Assembly: GCF_023195925.1 (NCBI RefSeq)
Contig: NZ_JALPRE010000006.1
Coordinates: 310,001 to 374,000, forward strand
Source of the DNA: Aquimarina acroporae
GTDB lineage: Bacteria > Bacteroidota > Bacteroidia > Flavobacteriales > Flavobacteriaceae
DNA: 64,000 nt
Direction: 5' to 3'
The notes under the pieces were generated by a model. The model had not been told where the DNA came from. It did no database searches and saw nothing but the letters and a program-made list of their open reading frames with translations. Shown here one piece after another: positions 1-8,848 of the stretch. Position 1 is the first letter of the stretch; the number at the start of each line of letters is the position of its first letter. Position numbers and translations under genes: made by a program.

Positions 1-2100
1 ACCACACTTTCTGATGAAGAAGTGATTTATGAAGAGCGTCAAGGTAATTTGTATTATTTACAATATAATATCGTAGACTCAGATGCCAAAGTAACTATAG
101 CGACTACGAGGCCAGAAACCATTTTGGGAGATACAGCTATTTGTATTAACCCAAATGACGAGCGTTTTAAAGATTTAAAAGGTAAAAAAGCTATTGTGCC
201 TTTATGTGGTCGTGAAATACCTATTATTGAAGATGAATATGTAGATGTTGAATTTGGTACAGGGTGTTTAAAAGTGACTCCAGCACATGACGAAAATGAT
301 AAAGTTTTAGGAGATAAGCATAAGCTTGAAGTAATTGATATTTTTAACGAAGATGCTACCTTAAACTCTTTTGGGTTGCATTATGAAGGTAAAGATCGTT
401 TTGTTGTTCGTAAAGAAATCTCTAAAGAACTTAAAGAAAAAGGGTACTTAGTAAAGATAGAGCAGCATACCAATAAGGTAGGGACTTCTGAGCGTACTAA
501 GGCAGTAATAGAGCCAAGACTTTCAGATCAATGGTTCTTAAAAATGGATGAACTGGTAAAGCCAGCCTTAGAAGCTGTTCTTGGAGAAGGTAAGGATGTA
601 AAATTATACCCTAAAAAGTTTGAAAATACGTATCGTCACTGGATGGAAAACATTCGTGATTGGAATATTTCACGCCAATTGTGGTGGGGACAACAAATTC
701 CTGCTTTTTATTATGGTGATGGTAAAGAAGATTTTGTTGTAGCAGAAACCAAGGAAGAAGCATTGGTTTTAGCTCAGCAAAAGACAGGTAATAAGGAACT
801 AACTGCATCTGACCTTAAACAAGATCCAGATGTGTTAGATACTTGGTTTTCTTCTTGGTTATGGCCAATGTCGGTTTTTGATGGAATTAGAAATCCGGAA
901 AATGAAGAAATTAAGTATTATTATCCGACTAATGACCTGGTAACAGGGCCAGATATTTTATTTTTCTGGGTAGCTAGAATGATCATTGCTGGGTATGAGT
1001 ATAAAGATCAGCGTCCATTTGAGAATGTGTATTTAACGGGGTTAGTACGTGATAAGCAACGCCGGAAGATGAGTAAGTCTTTAGGGAACTCTCCAGATGC
1101 GTTAAAGCTAATATCTGATTATAGCGCAGATGGTGTACGCGTTGGTTTATTATTAAGCTCGGCGGCAGGAAATGACTTGCTATTTGATGAAACGTTATGT
1201 AAGCAAGGAAAAGGTTTTGGTGCAAAAATATGGAGCGCTTATACATTAACAACGCTTTGGGAGGTTTCTGAAGATACAGAACAACCAGAACACAGTGAAA
1301 TAGCGATAGCATGGTATAGGTCTAAATTTCAGCAAACTTTGATTGAAATCGAAGATCATTATAGTAAGTATCGTTTAAGTGATGCGTTAATGTCGATGTA
1401 TAAATTGATTTATGATGATTTCTGTGGTTTCTTCCTTGAGGTGGTAAAACCGGCGTATCAACAACCTATCGATGCAAAGACATATACAGAGGTGATTCAA
1501 ATTTTTGAGGATAACCTAAAGATCTTGCACCCATTTATGCCTTTTATTACAGAAGAAATATGGCAATCGATTTCAGAAAGATCTTCAGAAGAAGCATTAA
1601 TTGTAAATAGATATCCTGGGCAAACAGAATTTAACAATGAATTAATAGCTGAAATGGATTTCATTTCAGAAGTGATCTCAGGAGTTAGAACGATCAGGAA
1701 AGATAAAAACATTGCTTTCAAAGAAGCTGTGGGGATTTTTGTGATTAATAATGAAAAATCGACTGATAGACTAAACAGTATTATTAAGAAATTAGTAAAT
1801 GCATCAGAAATAACTTATGTTACTGAGAAGGTAGATGGAGCTTCATTTCGTGTAAAATCTAATGAATATTTTATACCTATTTCTAAAGATAATATTGATG
1901 TAGATGAAGAAATAAAGAAGTTAACAGAAGAATTGAAATATACCGAAGGTTTTCTTAAGTCAGTTCAGAAGAAGTTACAGAATGAGCGTTTTGTGAATAA
2001 TGCTCCTGAGCAAGTAATCGCAAATGAAAGGAAGAAAGAGGCCGACGCCGAAGCTAAAATAGTCACAATAAAATCTAGTTTAGAAAGCTTGAAAAGCTAG
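1..2100 (+). CDS. valS: Valine--tRNA ligase, 5' end cut by the window edge
   Basis: Class I aminoacyl-tRNA synthetase that charges tRNA-Val in the cytoplasm. The reading frame is open from base 1, so the first ATG inside it (22) is internal and 699 residues of a protein usually near 870-880 are visible. The N-terminal HIGH half of the catalytic core is therefore missing. What remains shows the end of the editing domain (TTRPETILGDTA near the start, GTGCLKVTPAHD further on), the KMSKS signature at 1066-1080, the anticodon-binding region, and a C-terminal Lys/Glu-rich coiled-coil arm typical of ValRS. A strong hairpin follows the stop codon. Identity is secure; only the true start is unknown. 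Confidence 0.97.
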   Translation, partial: TTLSDEEVIYEERQGNLYYLQYNIVDSDAKVTIATTRPETILGDTAICINPNDERFKDLKGKKAIVPLCGREIPIIEDEYVDVEFGTGCLKVTPAHDENDKVLGDKHKLEVIDIFNEDATLNSFGLHYEGKDRFVVRKEISKELKEKGYLVKIEQHTNKVGTSERTKAVIEPRLSDQWFLKMDELVKPALEAVLGEGKDVKLYPKKFENTYRHWMENIRDWNISRQLWWGQQIPAFYYGDGKEDFVVAETKEEALVLAQQKTGNKELTASDLKQDPDVLDTWFSSWLWPMSVFDGIRNPENEEIKYYYPTNDLVTGPDILFFWVARMIIAGYEYKDQRPFENVYLTGLVRDKQRRKMSKSLGNSPDALKLISDYSADGVRVGLLLSSAAGNDLLFDETLCKQGKGFGAKIWSAYTLTTLWEVSEDTEQPEHSEIAIAWYRSKFQQTLIEIEDHYSKYRLSDALMSMYKLIYDDFCGFFLEVVKPAYQQPIDAKTYTEVIQIFEDNLKILHPFMPFITEEIWQSISERSSEEALIVNRYPGQTEFNNELIAEMDFISEVISGVRTIRKDKNIAFKEAVGIFVINNEKSTDRLNSIIKKLVNASEITYVTEKVDGASFRVKSNEYFIPISKDNIDVDEEIKKLTEELKYTEGFLKSVQKKLQNERFVNNAPEQVIANERKKEADAEAKIVTIKSSLESLKS

Positions 2101-2120
2101 TAACTAGGAACCAGATTATA

Positions 2121-2152
2121 AAAAAAGCCTTGAATGTTCAAGGCTTTTTTTT
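2121..2152. terminator. Bidirectional intrinsic terminator between valS and the ACBP gene
   Basis: A 13-bp perfect stem (2121-2133 with 2138-2150) and a 4-nt loop, with A-runs on the left and T-runs on the right. It can serve valS on the plus strand and the cdsA-psd-ACBP group on the minus strand, whose last stop codon is at 2151. Confidence 0.9.
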
Positions 2153-2417
2153 AGTCTACAATATGTTTATTGACAAGTTCAATGTATTTCAGTTTTGCTT
2201 GTTCAGAAGTTAAATCTTTAACCTGAAACAAGGCATTTAATTTAAACGCATTTCTAAGTTGACTATTGCCAGATGGAGTATAAAAACCATCGGTATGTGT
2301 TGCTTGTTTGTAGTATGCGTAGAAGTGAAGCATAATATCAGGTGGGAATTGCATTTTGGTATTGCATGCACGCTGATATGCTTTCTTAAAAGCAATATTT
2401 AATTCTTCTTCGGTCAT
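2151..2417 (-). CDS. Acyl-CoA-binding protein
   Basis: Small cytoplasmic protein of 88 residues, the usual size for the ACBP family, which binds long-chain acyl-CoA thioesters and buffers their pool. The sequence shows the four-helix family pattern: an N-terminal FKKAYQRA helix, the YAYYKQAT motif near residues 48-55 that contains ligand-contacting Tyr and Lys residues, and a basic C-terminal helix. It starts 2 bases after the psd stop codon, so it is probably co-transcribed with psd and cdsA, which fits a role in supplying or buffering acyl chains for phospholipid synthesis. No enzyme motif is present. The family call rests on motif reading and length. Confidence 0.85.
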   Translation of the reverse strand: MTEEELNIAFKKAYQRACNTKMQFPPDIMLHFYAYYKQATHTDGFYTPSGNSQLRNAFKLNALFQVKDLTSEQAKLKYIELVNKHIVD

Positions 2418-2419
2418 GA

Positions 2420-3067
2420 CTAAAGATTGGCAATAATACTCTCACCACCTTTAACTTTTTGATTCAAACTTACATTCACTTCGGTGCCTATGGGTAAAAA
2501 TACATCAACCCTTGATCCAAATTTAATAAATCCACTGTCTGATCCTTGCACCACTTTTTCACCTTCTTCGGCGTAGTTCACAATTCTTTTAGCCAAGGCT
2601 CCAGCAATTTGCCTGTACAGAACTTCTATTAAATTGTTTTTTACTACTACCGTAGTTCTTTCGTTCTCTTCTGAAGCTTTAGGATGCCAAGCTACCAAAT
2701 ATTTACCAGGATGATATTTACTAAAAATCACCTCTCCATTTATTGGGTGTCTGGTAACGTGCACATTAATAGGAGACATGAAAATAGAAACTTGTAGTCT
2801 TTTGTCATTAAAATGTTCTTTTTCGAACACTTCTTCAATAACAACTACTTTTCCATCTACGGGTGAAACTACAGTTTTATCGTTTACTTCAGTTTTTCTT
2901 TTAGGGTTTCTAAAAAACTGTAAAATTAAGAACAGAAACACTAGAGTAAGTACAAATATTGCTATCTGTAATTCATTGTTCTGTATTGCTACATAAGATG
3001 CAACATTGGCGCCTAAAAATAACACAAGTGTTATTGAAATTATCTTATATCCTTCTTTATGGAACAT
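2420..3067 (-). CDS. psd: Phosphatidylserine decarboxylase proenzyme (short form)
   Basis: Converts phosphatidylserine to phosphatidylethanolamine at the inner membrane. The 215-residue length matches the short archaeal/Bacteroidota-type Psd. Two membrane segments lie at about residues 8-28 and 33-52. The core shows MSPINVHVTRHP (97-108) and the self-cleavage site Gly184-Ser185 in the context FGSRVD, where the serine becomes the pyruvoyl group of the alpha chain. The start overlaps the end of cdsA by 11 bases, indicating translational coupling, and the ACBP gene follows directly. A phosphatidylserine synthase gene is not in the window, so the substrate must be made by a gene elsewhere. Confidence 0.93.
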   Translation of the reverse strand: MFHKEGYKIISITLVLFLGANVASYVAIQNNELQIAIFVLTLVFLFLILQFFRNPKRKTEVNDKTVVSPVDGKVVVIEEVFEKEHFNDKRLQVSIFMSPINVHVTRHPINGEVIFSKYHPGKYLVAWHPKASEENERTTVVVKNNLIEVLYRQIAGALAKRIVNYAEEGEKVVQGSDSGFIKFGSRVDVFLPIGTEVNVSLNQKVKGGESIIANL

Positions 3068-3860
3068 AGTTCAAGATTTGTAAAAATGCATATAAAAACG
3101 GACTGGCAAAAATAACACTATCTAACCGGTCATAAATACCTCCATGTCCAGGCATTATAGTACCGCTGTCTTTAACACCAGCTTGTCTTTTAAATTTAGA
3201 TTGTATTAGGTCTCCCAGAGTACCAAAAATACTCATTATTATGCTTATAATCAACCAAATTGTAAGGGATAATGTGTGAGAGAATACTGCTATAAGGTAT
3301 CCTACCAGTAATGAAAATACAAAACCGCCTATAAACCCTTCAATGGTTTTTTTGGGAGATATTCTTTCCAGTAATTTATGTTTTCCAAAGTTTTTTCCCA
3401 CTAGATAAGCAAAAGAATCATTGGTCCAGGTAATTAAAAAGGCACCTGCAATAATAAGAGGTTGATATGTGCCTGAGTAGTTAGGGACTAGTGTGAGAAA
3501 GACTATAGAGGTGATCAAATAAAAAATACTTGTCCTATACTTTCGTTTTTCGAACATTGGAATAATTCGAATCGTTATTAGGTCTTTAACTAGAAATAGT
3601 TCTGTGATTAAGGTTAAAACCAGAATAGGAAGTATGAGGTAAATGTTATCTTGAAATATATTAAGAACGGCAAAAAATAGAATGAATATTAGGTAGAGCC
3701 TTTTATTTGTTAAATGAATTAATTTCTGAAATTCATAGATCGAAATAACTCCGAAAATAAAGAATATTCCGATGAAGGTATATTTAGAGACAAATATTGA
3801 AACTAATAATATTAAAACGTATAAAAAACCTGATAAAGACCTTGTTAGCAGTTCTTTCAT
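3057..3860 (-). CDS. cdsA: Phosphatidate cytidylyltransferase
   Basis: Integral membrane enzyme that makes CDP-diacylglycerol from phosphatidic acid and CTP, the branch point for all phospholipids. The 267-residue sequence is a run of hydrophobic segments ending in the family signature GTIMPGHGGIYDRLDS near residues 234-249, with SPKKTIEGFIGG and GDLIQSKFKR before it, the latter part of the metal/CTP-binding region. It overlaps psd by 11 bases and lies 34 bases downstream of the LUD-domain gene. Identification is secure from the signature and topology. Confidence 0.95.
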   Translation of the reverse strand: MKELLTRSLSGFLYVLILLVSIFVSKYTFIGIFFIFGVISIYEFQKLIHLTNKRLYLIFILFFAVLNIFQDNIYLILPILVLTLITELFLVKDLITIRIIPMFEKRKYRTSIFYLITSIVFLTLVPNYSGTYQPLIIAGAFLITWTNDSFAYLVGKNFGKHKLLERISPKKTIEGFIGGFVFSLLVGYLIAVFSHTLSLTIWLIISIIMSIFGTLGDLIQSKFKRQAGVKDSGTIMPGHGGIYDRLDSVIFASPFLYAFLQILNYVP

Positions 3861-3894
3861 CTATTAGTGTTTGTTGTTTTTGGCTTCTGTTATA

Positions 3895-4506
3895 TCATAA
3901 ATCTTCCAGCAGGAGCAAATATAGATTTTTTGAACTACTTCCGTAGCTTAAGAAATCCTTTTCTTTTTGTGGTTCGAAGTCCTTTATAGTAGTAATGTTG
4001 GAAGGAATTGCATTTTTATTCTTTTCTTTTATACCTTTTAAACCTTCTCCGATACTTTTAACCAATTGGCTTGTAGCGGCTAGGATTATAAAATTGTCTG
4101 GTAATTCTGTAAGCTTCTTTTCTCTAAGTTGATTAGACGATACCAATATACCTCCGCTATCTGCGATTAGGTATTCGCAAGTACCAAAGAAGAAAGAAGC
4201 ATTTGAGTTTTTGATGTACTTTAAGTTGAAGCCAGAGAATTTATGCTCCAAGCCAATATCGAAGCAACAAACTTCTTTTTCATACCAATCATTTTCCAAT
4301 AGGATTTTATCAAAAGAATCTAAAACTTCATCATCATCATCGCAATACAGAAATTTACCACCATTCTTTTTGAAATTCATCATAAAGCTTTCATCGATCG
4401 GTAGATCAATTTCTGGCATATATTTACTGCGATCTTCAATATGACGTTCCTTACTCTTTTGGTCTGATTTAGATTTTGAGGAAAATATTCTTCTAAATAG
4501 ACTCAT
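3895..4506 (-). CDS. LUD-domain protein (LutC/YkgG-like), orphan
   Basis: Cytoplasmic 203-residue protein of the LUD (lactate utilisation) superfamily. Recognised from the pattern CEYLIADSGGILVSSNQLR, a conserved loop of LutC/LutB proteins, together with LPDNFIILAATSQLVKSIGEGL. LutC-type proteins take part in iron-sulfur lactate oxidation with LutA and LutB, but neither partner is nearby and the N-terminal third is charged and poorly conserved, so a role in lactate oxidation should not be assumed. It lies between the terminator after ftsH and cdsA. A basic N-terminus (FRRIFSSKSKSDQKSKER) may bind a partner or nucleic acid. Function unknown. Confidence 0.75.
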   Translation of the reverse strand: MSLFRRIFSSKSKSDQKSKERHIEDRSKYMPEIDLPIDESFMMNFKKNGGKFLYCDDDDEVLDSFDKILLENDWYEKEVCCFDIGLEHKFSGFNLKYIKNSNASFFFGTCEYLIADSGGILVSSNQLREKKLTELPDNFIILAATSQLVKSIGEGLKGIKEKNKNAIPSNITTIKDFEPQKEKDFLSYGSSSKNLYLLLLEDL

Positions 4507-4562
4507 TTTTCAGCTTACTATGATTCGGGAATTACAATTTTTACAGTATCTTCAAAGATAAA

Positions 4563-4601
4563 AAAAATCTTAACCTAATATTCTGTTAGGTTAAGATTTT
4601 T
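4563..4601 (-). terminator. Intrinsic terminator after ftsH
   Basis: A 16-bp perfect stem (4563-4578 with 4586-4601) and a 7-nt loop, with an A-run on the plus strand that becomes a U-tract on the minus strand. It sits 25 bases past the ftsH stop codon and separates rsfS-ftsH from the LUD/cdsA/psd group. Confidence 0.88.
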
Positions 4602-4625
4602 CAATTTACTTGTAAAAATAAATTT

Positions 4626-6581
4626 TTAAGAAGGCTCTATGATGATTTCTTCCTCTTTTTTTCCAAAGGGTCTTTCACCAAATATCTTTTCTAGATTGTC
4701 TTTAAAAATAACTTCTTTTTCTAGTAATACTTCAGCTAGTTCTGTAAGTTTATCTTTATGCTTTTCTAATAGATCAATAGCCCTTTGATATTGAGTCTCA
4801 ATAATATTGGATATTTCTTTATCTATTAACTCACTAGTCTGCTCGCTATATGGCTTAGCAAAACTGTATTCACTTTGTCCAGAAGAATCGTAATATGTGA
4901 GGTTTCCAACTTTGTCATTAAGACCATATATGGTAACCATTGCTCTTGCTTGCTTAGTTACTTTTTCAAGATCACTTAATGCTCCAGTAGATATTTCATT
5001 AAAGATCACTTGTTCTGCAGCACGACCTCCAAGAGCAGCACACATTTCATCTAGCATTTGGTTAGGTCTTACAATAAGTCTTTCTTCAGGAAGATACCAA
5101 GCTGCGCCCAGAGATTGTCCTCTAGGAACAATTGTAACCTTTACCAAAGGTGCTGCGTGCTCTAGCATCCAGCTTACAGTAGCATGTCCTGCTTCATGAA
5201 AAGCAATTGCTCTTTTTTCTTCAGGAGTAATAATTTTATTCTTCTTTTCCAATCCACCTACGATTCTATCTACTGCATCTAGGAAATCTTGTTTGCCAAC
5301 CGCTTTATTTCCTTTTCTTGCAGCAATTAGCGCAGCTTCATTACAAACATTGGCGATATCTGCACCTGAGAATCCTGGAGTTTGCTTCGCAAGAAACTCA
5401 GTATCTAATTCATTTTCAATTTTCTTAAGTGGTTTAAGATGAACTTCAAAAATTTCTTTACGCTCTCTTACATCTGGAAGGTCTACATAGATCTGTCTAT
5501 CGAATCTACCTGCACGCATTAAAGCTTTATCTAAAACATCGGCACGGTTGGTAGCGGCAATAACAATTACATTGGTATTTGTACCAAAACCATCCATTTC
5601 TGTAAGTAATTGGTTAAGGGTGTTTTCTCTCTCGTCATTAGATCCAGAGAAATTGCTTTTCCCACGGGCTCTACCGATTGCATCAATTTCATCTATGAAA
5701 ATGATCGCAGGAGATTTTTCTTTAGCTTGTTTAAAAAGATCTCTCACCCTAGAAGCACCAACACCAACAAACATCTCAACAAAATCAGAACCAGATAAAG
5801 AGAAGAAAGGAACTTTTGCCTCTCCAGCCACTGCTTTGGCAAGTAAGGTTTTACCTGTTCCAGGAGGGCCTACTAATAATGCCCCTTTAGGTATTTTTCC
5901 ACCAAGTGATGTGTATTTTTCAGGATTTTTTAAGAAATCTACGATTTCTTGAATTTCTTCTTTCGCACCTTCAAGACCAGCTACGTTTTCGAAAGAGACT
6001 TTCACTTCGGTATTTTGATCAAAAAGTTTCGCTTTAGATTTACCAATATTAAAAATTTGTCCACCTGCACCTCCACCAGCGCCACCACTCATTCTTCTCA
6101 TGATAAAAATCCATACACCAATGATAAGAGCAAAAGGCAATAGTGTGATTAAAATGTCACCCCAATAATTGGTCTCTGTTTCAAAAATTACTGATACCTT
6201 ATTATTGTTTTCTGCTTCTAGTTTTGCAACTCGATTTTCAAAATTCTGTAAATCACCGAACTCAAATTGATAATCTGGATCACTCGGATTTACCGGTAAA
6301 AAAGACTTGTTCTTACTGCTTTTGTGTTTATCTAAATCCTTTGCTTCAGGAGTAAGATATACTTTGGCAAGTCTTCGATTTGTAATTACTACTACTTTTT
6401 CTACTTCGCCTTTACTTAAAAAATCTTCGAATTTATCAGGAGATGTGTTCGGAGCAGATCCTAATCCGCTTCCTCCCATGAAATTCAATACTAGAAAACC
6501 AATTATGATGATGGCATAAATCCAATATGCACTAAATTTTGGTTTCTTATTAGGTTCTGTTTTTCTATTTTCTTGAGCCAT
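4626..6581 (-). CDS. ftsH: ATP-dependent zinc metalloprotease FtsH
   Basis: Hexameric membrane AAA+ protease that degrades misfolded membrane proteins and regulatory proteins. The 651 residues show: transmembrane segment at about 19-36, periplasmic domain, second transmembrane segment at about 139-161, Walker A GPPGTGKT at 238-245, Walker B IIFIDEID at 293-300, the second region of homology with Arg fingers around 344-363 (RAGRFDR), and zinc-protease motif HEAGH at 462-466. A Gly-rich linker ([10 protein letters not shown]) joins the membrane part to the ATPase. It follows rsfS by 13 bases. The acidic C-terminal tail ends in EEEIIIEPS. All catalytic residues are present. Confidence 0.98.
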   Translation of the reverse strand: MAQENRKTEPNKKPKFSAYWIYAIIIIGFLVLNFMGGSGLGSAPNTSPDKFEDFLSKGEVEKVVVITNRRLAKVYLTPEAKDLDKHKSSKNKSFLPVNPSDPDYQFEFGDLQNFENRVAKLEAENNNKVSVIFETETNYWGDILITLLPFALIIGVWIFIMRRMSGGAGGGAGGQIFNIGKSKAKLFDQNTEVKVSFENVAGLEGAKEEIQEIVDFLKNPEKYTSLGGKIPKGALLVGPPGTGKTLLAKAVAGEAKVPFFSLSGSDFVEMFVGVGASRVRDLFKQAKEKSPAIIFIDEIDAIGRARGKSNFSGSNDERENTLNQLLTEMDGFGTNTNVIVIAATNRADVLDKALMRAGRFDRQIYVDLPDVRERKEIFEVHLKPLKKIENELDTEFLAKQTPGFSGADIANVCNEAALIAARKGNKAVGKQDFLDAVDRIVGGLEKKNKIITPEEKRAIAFHEAGHATVSWMLEHAAPLVKVTIVPRGQSLGAAWYLPEERLIVRPNQMLDEMCAALGGRAAEQVIFNEISTGALSDLEKVTKQARAMVTIYGLNDKVGNLTYYDSSGQSEYSFAKPYSEQTSELIDKEISNIIETQYQRAIDLLEKHKDKLTELAEVLLEKEVIFKDNLEKIFGERPFGKKEEEIIIEPS

Positions 6582-6594
6582 TTACGGTTTACTT

Positions 6595-6966
6595 TTAATA
6601 ATTTGTTTCGATAACTGTTGTTTTTGCATCTCCCCAAAGACCTTCTATATCATAGAATTCACGAATGTGTTTCTGGAAAACGTGAACAACTACATGCACA
6701 TAATCAATAAGTACCCATTCTGCATTTTCGCTACCTTCAACATGCCAAGGTTTATCTTTAAGTTCTTTACTTACAGTTTTTTGGATGGAATTAACAATTG
6801 CGTTTACTTGGGTATTAGAAGTTCCATTGCAGATTACAAAATAATTACAAACAGTATTTTCGATATCTCTAAGATCTAAAATATTGATGTCATTACCCTT
6901 TACTTCTTCAATACCTTTTATGATTTGAGTAATTAATTGATCGTTACCGATTTCTTTTTTAGTCAT
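6595..6966 (-). CDS. rsfS: Ribosomal silencing factor RsfS
   Basis: Binds protein L14 (uL14) on the large ribosomal subunit and blocks joining of the two subunits when nutrients are limiting. The 123-residue length and the pattern DIENTVCNYFVICNGTSNTQVNAI followed in order by KPWHVEGSENAEWVLIDY and VHVFQ...REFYDIEGLW are characteristic of the YbeB/Iojap family. It is first in a minus-strand pair with ftsH and is divergent from birA across about 90 bases, which must hold both promoters. Confidence 0.95.
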   Translation of the reverse strand: MTKKEIGNDQLITQIIKGIEEVKGNDINILDLRDIENTVCNYFVICNGTSNTQVNAIVNSIQKTVSKELKDKPWHVEGSENAEWVLIDYVHVVVHVFQKHIREFYDIEGLWGDAKTTVIETNY

Positions 6967-7056
6967 GCATTTTTTTAATTTGTGTAAAGTTATTACTTTT
7001 TATTGTTTAAATATCCGTATTTGTAGGACATTTATGAAACTTTTACACCTTTTTGT

Positions 7057-7788
7057 ATGCATATAATCAAAGTTGATGCCATTGATTCAACAAATATTTT
7101 TCTTAGGAACTTAAATCGTGAAAAAAAGCTTAAAGAAGCTGTATGTGTTAGTGCTTTCGAACAACTTGCTGGAAAAGGACAAATGGGAACGGTTTGGCAA
7201 AGTAAGCCTGGTGAAAACCTGACGTGCAGTGTGTTTATGCCCATTGAAGGAATTGAAATGAAAGATCAATTTTATATTTCTATTGCTGCCTCATTATCAA
7301 TATGTGACACTTTGAAGGATATTATGATTACAAAACTATCGATTAAGTGGCCAAACGACATTCTGTCAGATCGTTCGAAATTATGTGGTGTTTTAATTGA
7401 AAATGTAGTTAAAAATGGCAGACTTGAAGGTGCAATAATAGGAATTGGTCTTAATGTTAATCAATTAGAATTCGATAACCTTCCTCTAGCCGGTTCTATA
7501 AAACAGATTTTAGGAGCAAATTTTAACCTGGATGAAATACTACACACTCTTTTATTTCATTTAGAAAAAAGGTTTTATGATTTAAATTCGACCAATTTTG
7601 GAAAAATGAAGCAAGAGTATGAAACCTTATTGTTCAGAAAAAATAAACCCTCTACTTTTGAAGATGTAGAGGGTGTTTCTTTTGTCGGTATCATTCAGGG
7701 TACTACCCCAGAAGGTAAACTCCAAGTTCTATTAGAAGATGAAATTACAACCGACTTTGATCTTAAAGAGATTAAGCTTTTGTATTAA
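7057..7788 (+). CDS. birA: Biotin--[acetyl-CoA-carboxylase] ligase (no DNA-binding domain)
   Basis: Attaches biotin to the acceptor lysine of carboxylases through a biotinyl-AMP intermediate. The 243 residues begin directly with the catalytic domain (DSTN near residue 11), so this is the short class of BirA that lacks the helix-turn-helix repressor domain. The biotin/AMP loop reads GKGQMGTVW where many relatives have GRGQ, and KWPNDI follows near residues 94-99. A small C-terminal SH3-like domain completes it. A likely substrate is pyruvate carboxylase at 36985-40437. The stop codon lies only 2 bases from that of the convergent SRPBCC gene. Confidence 0.93.
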   Translation: MHIIKVDAIDSTNIFLRNLNREKKLKEAVCVSAFEQLAGKGQMGTVWQSKPGENLTCSVFMPIEGIEMKDQFYISIAASLSICDTLKDIMITKLSIKWPNDILSDRSKLCGVLIENVVKNGRLEGAIIGIGLNVNQLEFDNLPLAGSIKQILGANFNLDEILHTLLFHLEKRFYDLNSTNFGKMKQEYETLLFRKNKPSTFEDVEGVSFVGIIQGTTPEGKLQVLLEDEITTDFDLKEIKLLY

Positions 7789-7800
7789 AATTAAAGCTTA
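7773..7800. terminator. Hairpin spanning both stop codons of birA and the SRPBCC gene
   Basis: Inverted repeat TAAGCTTT (7773-7780) and AAAGCTTA (7793-7800) with a 12-nt AT-rich loop. It covers the 3' ends of two convergent genes that have almost no intergenic space. It may act as a weak shared terminator, but there is no good U-tract on either side. Confidence 0.35.
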
Positions 7801-8183
7801 CCTATATTTTCGCTTAGTGTATTAATAAAGTTTTGAATAGGATTCTTTATCATCATAGACATCATAGCGTTAAATTGCCCTTCAAAAACAAGTTTTGTAG
7901 TACTTTTTCCATCTCCGGTATCTGCTATATCTGCAGATAAGGTAAACGGTAATTTATCACTTGCAGCTCCAAGGATTACTTTACTAGGTGCTATAGCTTC
8001 TTTTTGGTCTAATACCAGTTCTGGCATTCCTTTTAATTGAAACAAGAATCTTGAGTCACTAATTTTTTCAAATTTTTGCTTACTCTCTGGCATAAGTTGT
8101 TCAAAATTTTCAACCTTAGTTAAAAATTCAAATACTTCCTCTGCGGTTTTATTTACGGTTACCGTAGGGCTTTCTAAATTCAT
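7791..8183 (-). CDS. SRPBCC-family protein (START/CoxG-like fold)
   Basis: A 130-residue cytoplasmic protein whose pattern (VNKTAEEVFEFLTKVENFEQLMP near the start, a central beta-sheet, and a long C-terminal helix ending NFINTLSENIGKL) fits the helix-grip fold of SRPBCC proteins, which enclose a hydrophobic ligand cavity. The ligand cannot be read from sequence. It follows pyrE by 15 bases on the same strand and is likely co-transcribed, but no link to pyrimidine synthesis is evident. Confidence 0.75.
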   Translation of the reverse strand: MNLESPTVTVNKTAEEVFEFLTKVENFEQLMPESKQKFEKISDSRFLFQLKGMPELVLDQKEAIAPSKVILGAASDKLPFTLSADIADTGDGKSTTKLVFEGQFNAMMSMMIKNPIQNFINTLSENIGKL

Positions 8184-8198
8184 AATAATATATAATCG

Positions 8199-8840
8199 TT
8201 AAATATTCCATTCTGCCGGATTGGTTCTCCAGCCTTTTAAAGTTTCTAATTGTTCCTGGGTGATGTATTGAGTATCCAATGCTTGTTCCAGGAGGTTTTC
8301 ATAGTTACTTAATGTATGTAATGATAGTGCCGCATTTTTAAAATTCTCATCTGCAATAGTGAAACCATAATTAAAAATGGCGACCATACCCATAACATTG
8401 GCATTAACCTCTTGTAAAGCCTTAACGGCATTGAGGCTACTTTTTCCTGTGCTAATTAAATCTTCTACCACAACCACATTTTTGCCTTCTGGGACAATAC
8501 CTTCTATTTGATTTTTTCTCCCGTGTTTTTTAGGTTCTGGTCTAACATATATAAAAGGCAGGTTAAGTTGTTGTGCTACAAGCATTCCTATCCCGATAGC
8601 TCCTGTAGCTACTCCAGCAATAACATCTGGTTTACCATAAGTATCTTCGATAAACCTGGCGAGATTTTCTCTAAGGAAATTGCGTATTTCAGGATATGAC
8701 AACGTTATTCGGTTATCACAATAGATAGGAGATTTCCATCCAGAAGCCCATGTAAAAGGTTCTTGCGGTTGTAATTTAATTGCATTAATTTGCAGTAATA
8801 ATTCGGCAGTTTTTTTTGCTGTATTTTTGTCAAAAATCAT
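8199..8840 (-). CDS. pyrE: Orotate phosphoribosyltransferase
   Basis: Makes orotidine 5'-monophosphate from orotate and PRPP, the fifth step of pyrimidine synthesis. The 213 residues contain the PRPP-binding motif VVVVEDLISTGKSS near 122-135 and the conserved segment RPEPKKHGRKNQIEG with the catalytic Lys and flexible-loop residues. The start ATG at 8840 is separated by only 8 bases from the likely ATG of the divergent Nudix gene, so its promoter must lie inside the coding region of that neighbour. Confidence 0.95.
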   Translation of the reverse strand: MIFDKNTAKKTAELLLQINAIKLQPQEPFTWASGWKSPIYCDNRITLSYPEIRNFLRENLARFIEDTYGKPDVIAGVATGAIGIGMLVAQQLNLPFIYVRPEPKKHGRKNQIEGIVPEGKNVVVVEDLISTGKSSLNAVKALQEVNANVMGMVAIFNYGFTIADENFKNAALSLHTLSNYENLLEQALDTQYITQEQLETLKGWRTNPAEWNI

Positions 8841-8848
8841 AGTTGCAA

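Noticed and set aside
5548..5952. 134-codon open frame opposite ftsH
   Set aside because: Lies in the conserved AAA+ core of ftsH; the signal comes from the ftsH codon pattern.
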